Positions 42,029-52,393 of a stretch of DNA of 64,000 nt are shown here, piece by piece (the first letter of the stretch is position 1; each line of letters opens with the position of its first letter). The notes under the pieces were generated by a model. The model had not been told where the DNA came from. It made no database searches and was given only the letters and a program-made list of their open reading frames with translations. The stretch comes from an uncultured Lachnospiraceae bacterium (GTDB lineage Bacteria; Bacillota; Clostridia; Lachnospirales; Lachnospiraceae): the NCBI GenBank assembly GCA_947630925.1, contig CANRJM010000007.1, forward strand, positions 27,926 to 91,925. Direction: 5' to 3'. The position numbers and the translations under genes are program-made.

Positions 42029-44257
42029 TTATTTTCCCTTAATACGCGCCTGTTTATCTTTCTTAAATTTTTTCCTGAGCGTATACCATAAAGTTGCGGC
42101 TATACATACCGAAGAATATCCGCCGCAGACAATACCTGCTAAAAGCGGAATTGCAAAGTCTCTGACAGAATCAACGCCTAAGATTGCAATCATGATAACC
42201 ATGATAAAGGTAGTTAACGATGTATTAATACTACGCGTTAATGTCTGTGTAATACTTTCATTTACCACTCTTGCCAAAGTCTCTTCGCTATGCTTTCCGG
42301 CCAGGTTCTCACGAATACGGTCAAAAATAACAATTGTCGCATTGATGGAATAACCTACAATCGTAAGCATACATGCAATAAAGGTATTTCCTACGGAAAT
42401 CAAAGTAACCGCATATACCAAAAGTACAACAATAACATCATGAATCAACGCCAGGATGGCGCTTCCTGCAAACAGGATATCTTTGAACCGGAACCAGATA
42501 TATAACAGCATACACAAAGATGCAATCAGAACTGCAACAATTGCATCGCTTTTCATTTCATCCGATACAGACGCGCTGATATTCTCATTCTGGATATTTC
42601 CTTCCTTTACCTTGTACTTCTCAGCAATCGTATTCGTAATATTATTACGCTGTTTCTCTGAAAGTTCAACCGTCTTAACTGATAAACCGTTGGAGCCGGC
42701 AATTTCAGAAATAACAACGTCATTTGATTTTGCCTCGTTACTAAAGATACCTTCCATATCCTTCTTCAAATCATCATTGATTTCCTGATCATCATTAAAT
42801 GTAATATCAAAGGTAGTACCTCCGGAAAAATCCAAACCATAATTTAAGATATTTCCATCCGCACGTCCACTCGCATTAATGCCAAGGAAAACAGCGCAGG
42901 CAAGAATTAATGCGCCGGAAATTGCAAAGAATTTCTTCCTGTTTCCAACAAAATCAATTGTTTTTCTCTCTCGTTCAATACCAAAGTATTTCACATCATC
43001 TACGCCAAGCGCATACATTGCATTCAGGATAAACCTTGTAACAAATATTGCGGTCAGGAAAGATAACACGATACCAATTGCCAAGGTCGTTGCAAAACCT
43101 TTTACGGTACCGGAACCCTTGATATAGAGAACGAATGCCGCAATCAACGTCGTCACGTTACCATCGACAATCGCTGATAATGCTTTATCAAATCCAAGCT
43201 TGATACTGGACTGTACCGTCTTTCCTTTGCGCAGCTCCTCTCGGATACGGGTAAAGATAATAACATTCGCATCAACCGCCATACCGATGTTCAGGATGAT
43301 ACCGGCGACGCCCGGCAATGTCAGCGTGATATCCAACACATTTAATACGACTAACATCAACACCAGATAGAACGCCAAAGCAATCGACGCAGCCAGACCA
43401 GGCAAACGGTAAAATACCACCATGAACAATATAACTAATATAAAACCAATAATACCTGCCATTAAACTTGTCTGTATTGCATCCAGACCAAGCTGCGCGC
43501 CGACAACCTGCGACTGTACTTCTTTTAATTCAACCGGAAGCGCGCCAATACGAATCATGGAAGCTAACTCCTCCGCCTCTTCATATGTCTTAAAGCTTCC
43601 GGAAATGACAGCTTCGCCATTTGTGATCTCTGCCTTCACGACAGGAGCTGAAAGCACCTCTCCGTCATATACAATATAGATGACTTCCTTAGACGGATAA
43701 GCAGCCTGCGTTGCCTTTGCAAACTTCTTCGTTCCCTTTGACTTAAATTTCAACTGAACGACATATTCTTTATTTTTGGTTACGCTTTCCTGCTGTGTGC
43801 CAGCCTCGGCGGACTTAACGTCTTTCCCGCTGCAGATTACTTTCGTATACTTTGGCACCTTCTGTTCATCATCTTCAAATTGCATATCCCCCTGTGCAAC
43901 GAAATCCAAAGAACCCTCTTTACCAAGAGACTTTAAAACTTCTTCTGCATCTTCTACGCCGGGTATATCGACGGAAATGCGTCCGGCCTCACTGATAACT
44001 ACAGAAGATTCCGTACTATATACTTCCGCTCGTTTCTGCATCATGTTACGGGTATCTTCCATCTCTTTTTTGGTAGGCGTATCCCCAACAGCCTCATATG
44101 TGATGCTGACGCCTCCTGCCAAATCCAAGCCGAGCTTAATGTTCTGGGCGCTTCCCTTATGATGTTTGGTAAAACCTACCAAAGTCGTATAGGTACACAG
44201 CCCAATTACTGCAAATACAATAAGCAGATGCAATAACCCTTTCTTCTTGTCCTTCAT
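42029..44257 (-). CDS. secDF: Fused protein-export subunit SecDF
   Basis: Uses the proton gradient to help complete Sec-dependent export. The 742-residue protein joins SecD (about 1-420) and SecF (about 440-742) with about 12 membrane spans. SecD features include LGLDLAGGVSITYE (about 40-53), the P1 domain and GMAVDANVIIFTRIREEL (about 325); SecF shows GLDFSGGTTFDI and INATIVIFDRIREN. ATG 44257 is chosen over a longer frame, with AAAGGAG before it. In many Clostridia secD and secF are near yajC and tgt, which is broadly true here. Confidence 0.95.
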   Translation of the reverse strand: MKDKKKGLLHLLIVFAVIGLCTYTTLVGFTKHHKGSAQNIKLGLDLAGGVSITYEAVGDTPTKKEMEDTRNMMQKRAEVYSTESSVVISEAGRISVDIPGVEDAEEVLKSLGKEGSLDFVAQGDMQFEDDEQKVPKYTKVICSGKDVKSAEAGTQQESVTKNKEYVVQLKFKSKGTKKFAKATQAAYPSKEVIYIVYDGEVLSAPVVKAEITNGEAVISGSFKTYEEAEELASMIRIGALPVELKEVQSQVVGAQLGLDAIQTSLMAGIIGFILVILFMVVFYRLPGLAASIALAFYLVLMLVVLNVLDITLTLPGVAGIILNIGMAVDANVIIFTRIREELRKGKTVQSSIKLGFDKALSAIVDGNVTTLIAAFVLYIKGSGTVKGFATTLAIGIVLSFLTAIFVTRFILNAMYALGVDDVKYFGIERERKTIDFVGNRKKFFAISGALILACAVFLGINASGRADGNILNYGLDFSGGTTFDITFNDDQEINDDLKKDMEGIFSNEAKSNDVVISEIAGSNGLSVKTVELSEKQRNNITNTIAEKYKVKEGNIQNENISASVSDEMKSDAIVAVLIASLCMLLYIWFRFKDILFAGSAILALIHDVIVVLLVYAVTLISVGNTFIACMLTIVGYSINATIVIFDRIRENLAGKHSEETLARVVNESITQTLTRSINTSLTTFIMVIMIAILGVDSVRDFAIPLLAGIVCGGYSSVCIAATLWYTLRKKFKKDKQARIKGK

Positions 44258-44403
44258 GTTAATTTCTCCTTTAATACTGCATTTTTCATGATTCGTGTTT
44301 TGACTTCCAAAAATCACGTTAATTTATATTATACCATAGTTAGTCTACAAATGGCAAGCAATACCTTCTATAAAAAACTTTATTTTTAAAAAACTTTGTT
44401 ATA

Positions 44404-44438
44404 AAAAAACTTTTGTATTGCCCATACAAAAGTTTTTT
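44404..44438 (-). terminator. Terminator of the deacetylase gene
   Basis: 15-bp perfect stem 44404-44418/44424-44438 (core ACTTTTGTAT/ATACAAAAGT) with a 5-base loop and a T-run on the minus strand, right after the stop codon. Confidence 0.88.
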
Positions 44439-45416
44439 CTATTTGCCACTATAATATACCTTGCCGTTTTCCAATTTTATGCCTTTGTAATAAAAGAGTT
44501 CATCAACCGTTACCATCAGATATCCCTTTTTCTGCAGCTTCGGCACCAATGTTTCTACTGCTTCTGCTGTAGACGGATACAAATCATGCATTAATACAAT
44601 ATCGCCGTCGCTGATATATTTACAGCGTTCTAATACTTTTTTCTTTTTCCGGCTCTTCCAGTCCTCCGAATCGATAGACCAACAAATCATCGGTACATTT
44701 ACACTATTACAAACCTTTGCATTGACCAGGCCTCCCGGCGGGCGCAATACGGTCGCCGGATAACCGATCACTTTTCTTACCTCCAAATTTGCATAGTTGA
44801 TCTGCTGCCGTATATTTTTCTTTTTCAGCTTTGTCAAAATAACATGTCCATATGTATGGCTTCCAATCTGGCATCCCTGCTGATATGCCTTCAAAACAGA
44901 AGCGGAATATTTGCCAACCCGGTTTCCCACACAAAAAAAAGTAGCCTTCTGATCATATTTTTTTAAGGTCCGGAGTATTTTCTCCGTAACCGGTGTATAC
45001 GGCCCGTCATCAAAAGTCAGAGCTACCATTGGTTTCTCCTGATCCAACCCCTGACGGAGCCATTTTTCTTTTCCACTTGTCTGATCCTGTGCCGGCGCTG
45101 CCGTTCCTTCTGCAGCAACTGTTATATTTCCTGCTCCGTCCCCTCGGTTTTCCGCTCCACTGTTATTTCCCGCAGTATCTTTTTCCAGGATTCGCCCTGA
45201 CGCCTGTATAGAACCAATGGAATCCTGCGTATTCAGTGAAACAATTTTAAACACAAGTACAATCATAATGACAATTAACGCCGTAGCAGTATTTAATAAA
45301 ATCAGCTTTGCACGAATTTGTCTTTTTCTCTGGAACAATTCTTTTTTTCTATATTCCGGATGATTTTGCTCCTCAAAATCATCCGGAATATAAAACAAAT
45401 CGTCTGGCGTCTTCAT
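44439..45416 (-). CDS. Membrane-anchored polysaccharide deacetylase (NodB domain)
   Basis: Predicted cell-wall N-deacetylase acting on the outer face of the membrane. The 325-residue protein has a polar cytoplasmic N-terminus (1-35), one membrane span (about 36-60), a low-complexity Gly/Ala/Thr linker (about 75-120) and a NodB domain: TFDDGP (about 135-140), SHTYGH (about 187-192), RPPGG (about 221-225) and LMHD (about 274-277), so the metal site and catalytic residues are present. Codons 9-22 form an unusually strong hairpin. It lies between secDF and a TIGR04086-like gene. Confidence 0.9.
   Translation of the reverse strand: MKTPDDLFYIPDDFEEQNHPEYRKKELFQRKRQIRAKLILLNTATALIVIMIVLVFKIVSLNTQDSIGSIQASGRILEKDTAGNNSGAENRGDGAGNITVAAEGTAAPAQDQTSGKEKWLRQGLDQEKPMVALTFDDGPYTPVTEKILRTLKKYDQKATFFCVGNRVGKYSASVLKAYQQGCQIGSHTYGHVILTKLKKKNIRQQINYANLEVRKVIGYPATVLRPPGGLVNAKVCNSVNVPMICWSIDSEDWKSRKKKKVLERCKYISDGDIVLMHDLYPSTAEAVETLVPKLQKKGYLMVTVDELFYYKGIKLENGKVYYSGK
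45351..45391 (-). repeat. 18-bp perfect hairpin in the 5' coding region of the deacetylase
   Basis: Arms ATATTCCGGATGATTTTG (45351-45368) and its exact reverse complement (45374-45391) around a 5-base loop. It covers codons 9-22 and lies 25 bases after the start codon. Confidence 0.95.
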
Positions 45417-45497
45417 CTTCTACTCCTCCAATGTTTATTATGCCTTTTCCCGATTATATGGTATCATATCGCATCTTCCATTTCAATATCTCAGATT

Positions 45498-45887
45498 TTA
45501 CAGATTTTGGGAATGCGGCTCCTGTCTGCTTGGCGCAAGCATCCCTCCTATCATGGCGGATATGACGCATACCATCGCGCCGCTGATCAACTGCATATTG
45601 CCTGAAATTTTTGTTCCCATGAGACAAACGCCTATGAAAAATAATATGGCAAAATAAACAGCTCCCATCAGCATCCCCCAGAAAAATTTCTGCTGTCCCA
45701 TCATCTTTCCGGTCAAAAAACCGCCGAGGATATTTGTTAAGATATATACGGCTATCACGCCTCCGCTTAACAGACTGCTGCCGCCATCCATTCTCCAAAG
45801 CAGTAAAGATAAGATTGCCAGAAGAAGCATGGAACACAGAAACATAATACCTAAAATCACAAAAAAACTTCCCACTTTATTTTTCAT
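45498..45887 (-). CDS. TIGR04086-like membrane protein
   Basis: A 129-residue protein with four hydrophobic segments and a GG/GGFLTGKMMGQQKFFWGMLMG core (starts GGFLTGKMMG), similar to the TIGR04086/YrzE family often found near yajC and tgt in Clostridia. The function is unknown. ATG 45887 is chosen because GGAG lies 6 bases before it; two earlier in-frame starts exist. It is separated from yajC by an oppositely oriented PHP gene, which breaks the usual neighbourhood. Confidence 0.65.
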   Translation of the reverse strand: MKNKVGSFFVILGIMFLCSMLLLAILSLLLWRMDGGSSLLSGGVIAVYILTNILGGFLTGKMMGQQKFFWGMLMGAVYFAILFFIGVCLMGTKISGNMQLISGAMVCVISAMIGGMLAPSRQEPHSQNL

Positions 45888-46074
45888 ATCATTCTCCATT
45901 CCAAATTGCCCACGCAATGGAGCGCCGCAAATTGTCAAAACGTTTCCTGCCTTCCGGATACGTTTTTATGAAATATGTTACTATATATCTATCCATACCT
46001 TATCAGATTTATGACATTTTTTTAACAAAAGATATGTTATACTATTTATATTCTTTAAGAAAGCAGGGATTCAT

Positions 46075-46923
46075 ATGAAAACAGTAGATCTACATGTACA
46101 TTCTAACTATTCTGACGGAACATTTTCCCCGGAAGAACTTGTTAAACTAGCTGTCAGACAGGGGCTGTCTGCCTTTGCGCTGACGGATCATGATACGGCA
46201 TCCGGCGTCGATCCTGCAGTGGAATATGCAGGACAGATATCGGATTCCTTACAGGTTATTCCCGGCATAGAAATCTCTGCAGAATACCAAAAGAAAGAAA
46301 TCCATATTGTTGGTCTTTTTATCGACCAACATAACAAACGGCTGATTCATACCATGCAGCAGTTTGTGGACCGAAGACTGCACCGAAACGAAGAAATGGT
46401 AGAACGTTTTCAAAAGGCAGGAATTTCCATGACGCTTAACGATTTAAAAGAGGGTAATCCGGATACCGTCGTTACGCGCGCCCATTTTGCCAGATACTTA
46501 ATTGCACACAATATTGTCAAAGACACAAAGGAAGCTTTTGACAAATACTTAAATGAAGACTCCCCATACTATGTGCCGCGCGTCAAAATTTCTGCGCTTG
46601 ATGGAATAGAACTGATACGACAAAGCGGCGGTATTCCAATCCTTGCGCATCCGCTCCATTATCATATGCCGGAAAATGAGCTGAGAGCCATGACGGCGCT
46701 GTTTAAAGAAAACGGTCTTGTTGGCATAGAAGTGAAATATTCCAACCATACGGCGCAAGATGAAGCGTTTGTCAAACGGCTTGCAAACGAATTTGATCTT
46801 CTTCCAAGCGGCGGTTCTGATTTTCACGGCAAAAACAAACCGGATATTTTACTCGGCACCGGAAGAGGGAACCTTTCTATCCCATATGAATATCTGGAAC
46901 AGTTCTATGCATACAGAGCCTGA
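46075..46923 (+). CDS. PHP-domain phosphoesterase
   Basis: Metal-dependent phosphoesterase of the TrpH/YciV type, relatives of which hydrolyse nucleoside 3',5'-bisphosphate or trim RNA 5' ends. The 282-residue protein has PHP motifs DLHVHSNYSDGT (about 4-15), LTDHDT (about 39-44), PGIEISAEY (about 64-72) and GGSDFHG (about 245-251). An extended -10 (TGT TATACT, 46035-46043) lies upstream. It runs against its neighbours and ends in a strong hairpin. Confidence 0.88.
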   Translation: MKTVDLHVHSNYSDGTFSPEELVKLAVRQGLSAFALTDHDTASGVDPAVEYAGQISDSLQVIPGIEISAEYQKKEIHIVGLFIDQHNKRLIHTMQQFVDRRLHRNEEMVERFQKAGISMTLNDLKEGNPDTVVTRAHFARYLIAHNIVKDTKEAFDKYLNEDSPYYVPRVKISALDGIELIRQSGGIPILAHPLHYHMPENELRAMTALFKENGLVGIEVKYSNHTAQDEAFVKRLANEFDLLPSGGSDFHGKNKPDILLGTGRGNLSIPYEYLEQFYAYRA

Positions 46924-46935
46924 TTGCTATTAATA

Positions 46936-46969
46936 AAAGGGACGGTATCGTTATCGATAGCGTCCCTTT
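46936..46969. terminator. Hairpin between the PHP gene and yajC
   Basis: AAAGGGACG (46936-46944) pairs with CGTCCCTTT (46961-46969), and inner TATCG with CGATA, around one G-G mismatch and a TTAT loop. It lies between convergent gene ends. T-tracts are short. Confidence 0.7.
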
Positions 46970-46996
46970 GATCCATTTCTTTCCTGACCGAAAAAA

Positions 46997-48453
<1,457 letters not shown>

Positions 48454-48478
48454 TCATTTCTTCACTGCCTGAATCGTT

Positions 48479-48946
48479 TCATCGATTGAAATAGTCAAAT
48501 AAAAGTTTAATGCCTATAATCAGCAGAATAACAGGCAAAATATATACAACCAGAAAACCAATCAATACAGATAATATCAGAAGAATGGCTGCCACAACCA
48601 CCCAGAATGCCAGCTTACGATACCATGCAGAAAAACGAAAGAAGCCTGTTTTCTCTCCCCTGCCGTCTACCTCATCATCATATCTCTCCGTATGGTTTCT
48701 GCGAAACTCATATCTTGCCTGCTGCGTGTAGAAATCAGCCATAGGCCCCTTTGACGCCTTATAGGCGTCTACAATGGTCCTCGCAATTAAGCGGGGATCC
48801 CCCAGCGCTTCTATTACCTCCTGTTCGGACTGACCCGATTCCTCAAAATAATTCTGATAAAAGAGCAGGTTCTCTTCCACTTCCTCTATGGGGATATAAC
48901 CTTCCAAATTCTGACGTAATACCGAAAGAAATTCTCTTCTGTCCAT
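48479..48946 (-). CDS. DUF1700-like membrane protein with HAAS domain
   Basis: The 155-residue protein starts MDRREFLSVLRQNLEG, and has the EYE-like helical domain with YFEESGQSEQEVIEALGDPRLIARTI (starts YFEESGQSEQEV, about 32-57), typical of the HAAS/DUF1700 family, then two hydrophobic segments at the C-terminus (about 110-150). Such proteins are often next to PadR regulators; none is seen here. It is on the same strand as tgt, 34 bases upstream. The function is unknown. Confidence 0.7.
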   Translation of the reverse strand: MDRREFLSVLRQNLEGYIPIEEVEENLLFYQNYFEESGQSEQEVIEALGDPRLIARTIVDAYKASKGPMADFYTQQARYEFRRNHTERYDDEVDGRGEKTGFFRFSAWYRKLAFWVVVAAILLILSVLIGFLVVYILPVILLIIGIKLLFDYFNR

Positions 48947-49067
48947 AGTCCTCCTATATTCTGTCTCATTTCAGCAAAAATTCCAGATAAACTTAAGGCG
49001 TCAAAAGGTATCTTTGATTAATGTTCTATGCAGGTTCCCTTTGACAACGAAATCCCGTATAGCAAAA

Positions 49068-49101
49068 GACAACTTTACAGCCCCCAAGCTGCAAAGTCGT
49101 C
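49068..49101 (-). terminator. Terminator of fba
   Basis: 13-bp stem with two G-U pairs, 49068-49080/49089-49101, around an 8-base loop, followed on the minus strand by TTTTGC. It lies just after the fba stop. The rest of the 175-base gap up to the DUF1700 gene shows nothing else clear. Confidence 0.75.
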
Positions 49102-49121
49102 CTTTACCTATTATCCATTCT

Positions 49122-49985
49122 TTACGCTTTTCCCACTGAACCGAACAGTTCCATCTTTTCTTTTACAGTCGCCTTAATCGCTTCTGCTCCCGGTGCCAGA
49201 AGTTTACGCGGATCAAAGCCTTTTCCTTCTAAATCTTTTCCCGCCTCAATATACTTACGGGTCGCCTCCTGAAATGCCAACTGGCACTCCGTATTTACAT
49301 TGATTTTGGCAACGCCAAGTGAAATAGCCTTTTTAATCATATCTGCAGGAATCCCCGTACCTCCATGGAGAACAAGCGGCATATCGCCGGTCTTTTCCTG
49401 AATGGCATCCAATGTTTCAAAACTAAGGCCTGCCCAATTATCCGGATATTTACCATGAATATTGCCAATGCCTGCTGCAAGCATGGTAACGCCAAGATCT
49501 GCAACTGCTTTGCACTCTTCCGGATCCGCACATTCTCCGGCGCCAATAACACCGTCCTCTTCTCCGCCGATTGAGCCAACCTCTGCCTCCAGAGAAAGTC
49601 CCAAAATGTTACATGCGTTGACAAGCTCTGTTGTCTTTGCAATATTCTCTTCAATCGGATAGTGGGAACCATCAAACATAATAGATGAAAAACCTGCATT
49701 GATACATGCTTTTGCTCCCTCAAAAGAACCATGGTCTAAATGAAGCGCAACGGGAACGGTAATATTCAGCTCTTCCATCATTCCCTTAACCATGCCTACG
49801 ATTGTCTTATAACCACACATGTACTTACCAGCGCCCTCAGATACGCCTAATATAACAGGCGACTGCAGCTCCTGTGCCGTCTGCAGAATAGACTTTGTCC
49901 ACTCCAAATTGTTAATGTTAAACTGTCCAACTGCATACTTACCCGCTTTTGCCTTCGTAAGCATTTCTTTTGCTGATACTAACAT
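49122..49985 (-). CDS. fba: Class II fructose-bisphosphate aldolase
   Basis: Zinc-dependent aldolase of glycolysis. The 287-residue product starts MLVSAKEMLTKAKAGKYAVGQFN (first part MLVSAKEMLTKA), has the catalytic/zinc segment HLDHGSFEGA (about 79-88), SIMFDGSHYP (about 98-107), GNIHGKYP (about 176) and LHGGTGIP (about 206-213). Its size and SIMFDGS motif fit the Gram-positive class II group. ATG 49985 follows GGAGG by 8 bases. It is a single-gene unit with its own terminator. Confidence 0.95.
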   Translation of the reverse strand: MLVSAKEMLTKAKAGKYAVGQFNINNLEWTKSILQTAQELQSPVILGVSEGAGKYMCGYKTIVGMVKGMMEELNITVPVALHLDHGSFEGAKACINAGFSSIMFDGSHYPIEENIAKTTELVNACNILGLSLEAEVGSIGGEEDGVIGAGECADPEECKAVADLGVTMLAAGIGNIHGKYPDNWAGLSFETLDAIQEKTGDMPLVLHGGTGIPADMIKKAISLGVAKINVNTECQLAFQEATRKYIEAGKDLEGKGFDPRKLLAPGAEAIKATVKEKMELFGSVGKA

Positions 49986-50097
49986 AATGATAACCTCCAT
50001 CTTTTGATTTTCTCACTTATAAATACTCTCAAACCATAATCGAATTTCATTATATACCAAATTTTAGAAAAAGAAAATAGCAAATACACAAAATTTA

Positions 50098-50106
50098 TGC
50101 TAAAAT
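50098..50106 (+). promoter_or_regulatory. Extended -10 of trpF
   Basis: TGC TAAAAT (50098-50106), 66 bases before the start codon; no good -35. No T-box or attenuator-like leader was seen. Confidence 0.4.
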
Positions 50107-50171
50107 GTCCCATACAAAAGCGTATCCTTTTTCAAACAACGAGAACGCTACTTTTATCAGGAGGCAAATGC

Positions 50172-50786
50172 ATGAAAATTAAAATATGTGGCCTGACTTC
50201 GCCAAAAGAAGCAGAATATCTAAACAAAAACCATGTGGATTTTGCGGGTTTGGTCGTATTCTATCCAAAAAGCAAAAGGAATAATACCATATTACAGGCA
50301 AAAGAAATTATGGCACGGCTGCATCCTGCGATCCAAAAAGTTGCTGTCGTAGTTTCCCCTTTGCCAGAGGAAATCGTCCAAATTGAAGATGCGGGATTCG
50401 ATTATATTCAAATTCACGGCAATTTGTCCGAGGAACTGCTGTCATGTATTCATCTTCCCATTTTCAAGGCTTTTAATGTAAGCGATATGGTACACTACGA
50501 ATTTTACCGATGCTGCCCAAAAGTAGCCGGTTATGTATTTGATGCCATGGAACCGGGAAGCGGAAAGACTTTTGACTGGAACCTGGTCAAAAAGGTTCCG
50601 CGTGACGAAAAACTTCTGCTCCTCGCCGGAGGATTATGTGCAGAAAACGTCGCCGATGCAATTAAAGCCCTTCAGCCGGATGGCGTGGATGTATCATCAG
50701 GCGTAGAATATGGTACAATGATAAAGGGAAAAGATCCTGAAAAAATAGACCGCTTCGTGGCAGAGGTCCGAAAGCAGAAAGTCTGA
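50172..50786 (+). CDS. trpF: Phosphoribosylanthranilate isomerase
   Basis: Catalyses the third step of tryptophan synthesis. The 204-residue product starts MKIKICGLT with the catalytic Cys, has FAGLVVFYPKSKR (about 25-37), DYIQIHG (about 77-83), a central VFDAMEPGSGKTFDW (about 125-139) and GVDVSSGVE near the C-terminus. All are TrpF landmarks. ATG 50172 has AGGAGG before it. No other trp gene is in the window, so it is separated from its pathway. Confidence 0.92.
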   Translation: MKIKICGLTSPKEAEYLNKNHVDFAGLVVFYPKSKRNNTILQAKEIMARLHPAIQKVAVVVSPLPEEIVQIEDAGFDYIQIHGNLSEELLSCIHLPIFKAFNVSDMVHYEFYRCCPKVAGYVFDAMEPGSGKTFDWNLVKKVPRDEKLLLLAGGLCAENVADAIKALQPDGVDVSSGVEYGTMIKGKDPEKIDRFVAEVRKQKV

Positions 50787-50871
50787 AAAAACTGACGGAT
50801 GCCCAAAAGCTGCCACGCACTTTCTGTCATTCAAAGAAATCATAAAAATCAAAAAAACGAGGTTTATCATT

Positions 50872-52326
50872 ATGGGAATTTTATCAAATCTTGAACCGAA
50901 ACAGGTATTTTACTATTTTGAAGAAATCTGCGGTATCCCGCATGGTTCTGCCAACACCAAAGCAATCAGCGACTACTGCGTCCGTTTCGCAAAAGAGCAC
51001 AGCCTTCGCTATATCCAGGATAGCTCAAATAATGTCATCCTCTATAAAGACGGAACTCCCGGCTATGAATCATCGGCCCCTGTCATGCTGCAGGGACATC
51101 TGGATATGGTCTGCGAAAAAGAAAACGGCTATGCTATTGATTTTACAAAAGATGGATTAACGTTACAGTTGGAAGATCATATGATTTCTGCCAAAGGCAC
51201 AACGTTAGGAGGCGACGACGGAATAGCTGTCGCTTATGCACTCGCTATCCTTGCCTCGGATGAAATTCCGCATCCCCCATTGGAAGTTGTCTTAACAGTC
51301 GATGAAGAAATCGGTATGCTTGGCGCCGCCGCTTTGGATTGTTCTGTACTGAAATCCCGTATTATGTTGAATATCGATTCGGAAGAGGAGGGCTTTCTTT
51401 TAACAAGCTGCGCCGGCGGAATCACTGCAGTCGGCCATCTTCCCATTCAAAAAGAGCAAAAACAGGGCAAAAAAGCAACGCTTACCATTACCGGGTTAAT
51501 CGGAGGACACTCCGGCGTCGAAATTGACAAAGGCAGGGCAAACGCCTGCGGGCTTCTGGGACGAACGCTATACCAGCTTTCCCGAAGCAATACATTTCAG
51601 CTTCTGTCTGCTAACGGCGGACAAAAAGATAACGCCATACCGAGAGAGGCATGCGCAGAGCTTTTATTTGCTCCGGACACAGATATGGACTCTGTTAAGG
51701 CTGTTATCCAAAAACAGAATCATATTTACCAAAATGAATATCAGAAAACGGATCCCAATATAAAAATCCTTTTTGAAGCAAAAGATGAGGATACAACAGA
51801 AATGGCAATAACGGAACATACGACTTCCAAGCTGATTTCTGCGTTAGTCAATCTGCCAAATGGCATTCAACGTATGTCTCAAGAGATGGAAGGCCTGGTC
51901 CAAACTTCCTTAAATCTTGGAATCCTTTCTACAAAAGATACAGAAGTTGTTTTTTCGTTCGCTGTACGCAGCAGCGTGGAAACAGAGAAAGAGGACTTGG
52001 TCAACCGTATCCGCTGTCTGATGGAAACATTGGGCGGAACCATCTCCTGCAGCGGCTCTTATCCTGCCTGGGAATATCGTCAGGATTCCATGCTCCGCAA
52101 GCTGATGATCCGCATTTTTGAAGAACAATATGGGCGAAAACCGGTTGTCCAGTCGATGCATGCCGGACTGGAATGCGGTCTGCTGTCTGGCAAACTGCCC
52201 GGTATAGACTGCATCTCTTTTGGTCCGGACATCAAAGACATCCACACGCCAAAAGAGCGTATGGATGCGAACAGTGTACTTCGTACCTGGAACTATATCC
52301 TTGCCATCCTAAAAGAATTAAAATAA
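50872..52326 (+). CDS. pepD: Beta-Ala/Xaa-His dipeptidase PepD (M20 family)
   Basis: Cytoplasmic aminoacyl-histidine dipeptidase. The 484-residue metallopeptidase has the zinc motifs GHLDMVCEK (about 80-88), GGDDGIAVAYALA (about 116-128), the catalytic DEEIGMLGA (about 144-152) and a C-terminal SMHAGLECGLL (about 428). The length matches PepD. It starts 85 bases after trpF on the same strand and may share its transcript. Confidence 0.94.
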   Translation: MGILSNLEPKQVFYYFEEICGIPHGSANTKAISDYCVRFAKEHSLRYIQDSSNNVILYKDGTPGYESSAPVMLQGHLDMVCEKENGYAIDFTKDGLTLQLEDHMISAKGTTLGGDDGIAVAYALAILASDEIPHPPLEVVLTVDEEIGMLGAAALDCSVLKSRIMLNIDSEEEGFLLTSCAGGITAVGHLPIQKEQKQGKKATLTITGLIGGHSGVEIDKGRANACGLLGRTLYQLSRSNTFQLLSANGGQKDNAIPREACAELLFAPDTDMDSVKAVIQKQNHIYQNEYQKTDPNIKILFEAKDEDTTEMAITEHTTSKLISALVNLPNGIQRMSQEMEGLVQTSLNLGILSTKDTEVVFSFAVRSSVETEKEDLVNRIRCLMETLGGTISCSGSYPAWEYRQDSMLRKLMIRIFEEQYGRKPVVQSMHAGLECGLLSGKLPGIDCISFGPDIKDIHTPKERMDANSVLRTWNYILAILKELK

Positions 52327-52393
52327 CAAAGATAGACTTTACGCCCCGCACCCGAAACCGTTCTGCCGCCATACAAATGGTAATGTATCAAAT

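Noticed and set aside
44340..44403. Short repeated AAAAAACTTT motifs as a repeat element
   Set aside because: Only three A/T-rich near copies next to a terminator; likely low complexity.
49986..50171. T-box or trp attenuator before trpF
   Set aside because: No T-box motif, Trp-codon leader peptide or terminator pair was seen.
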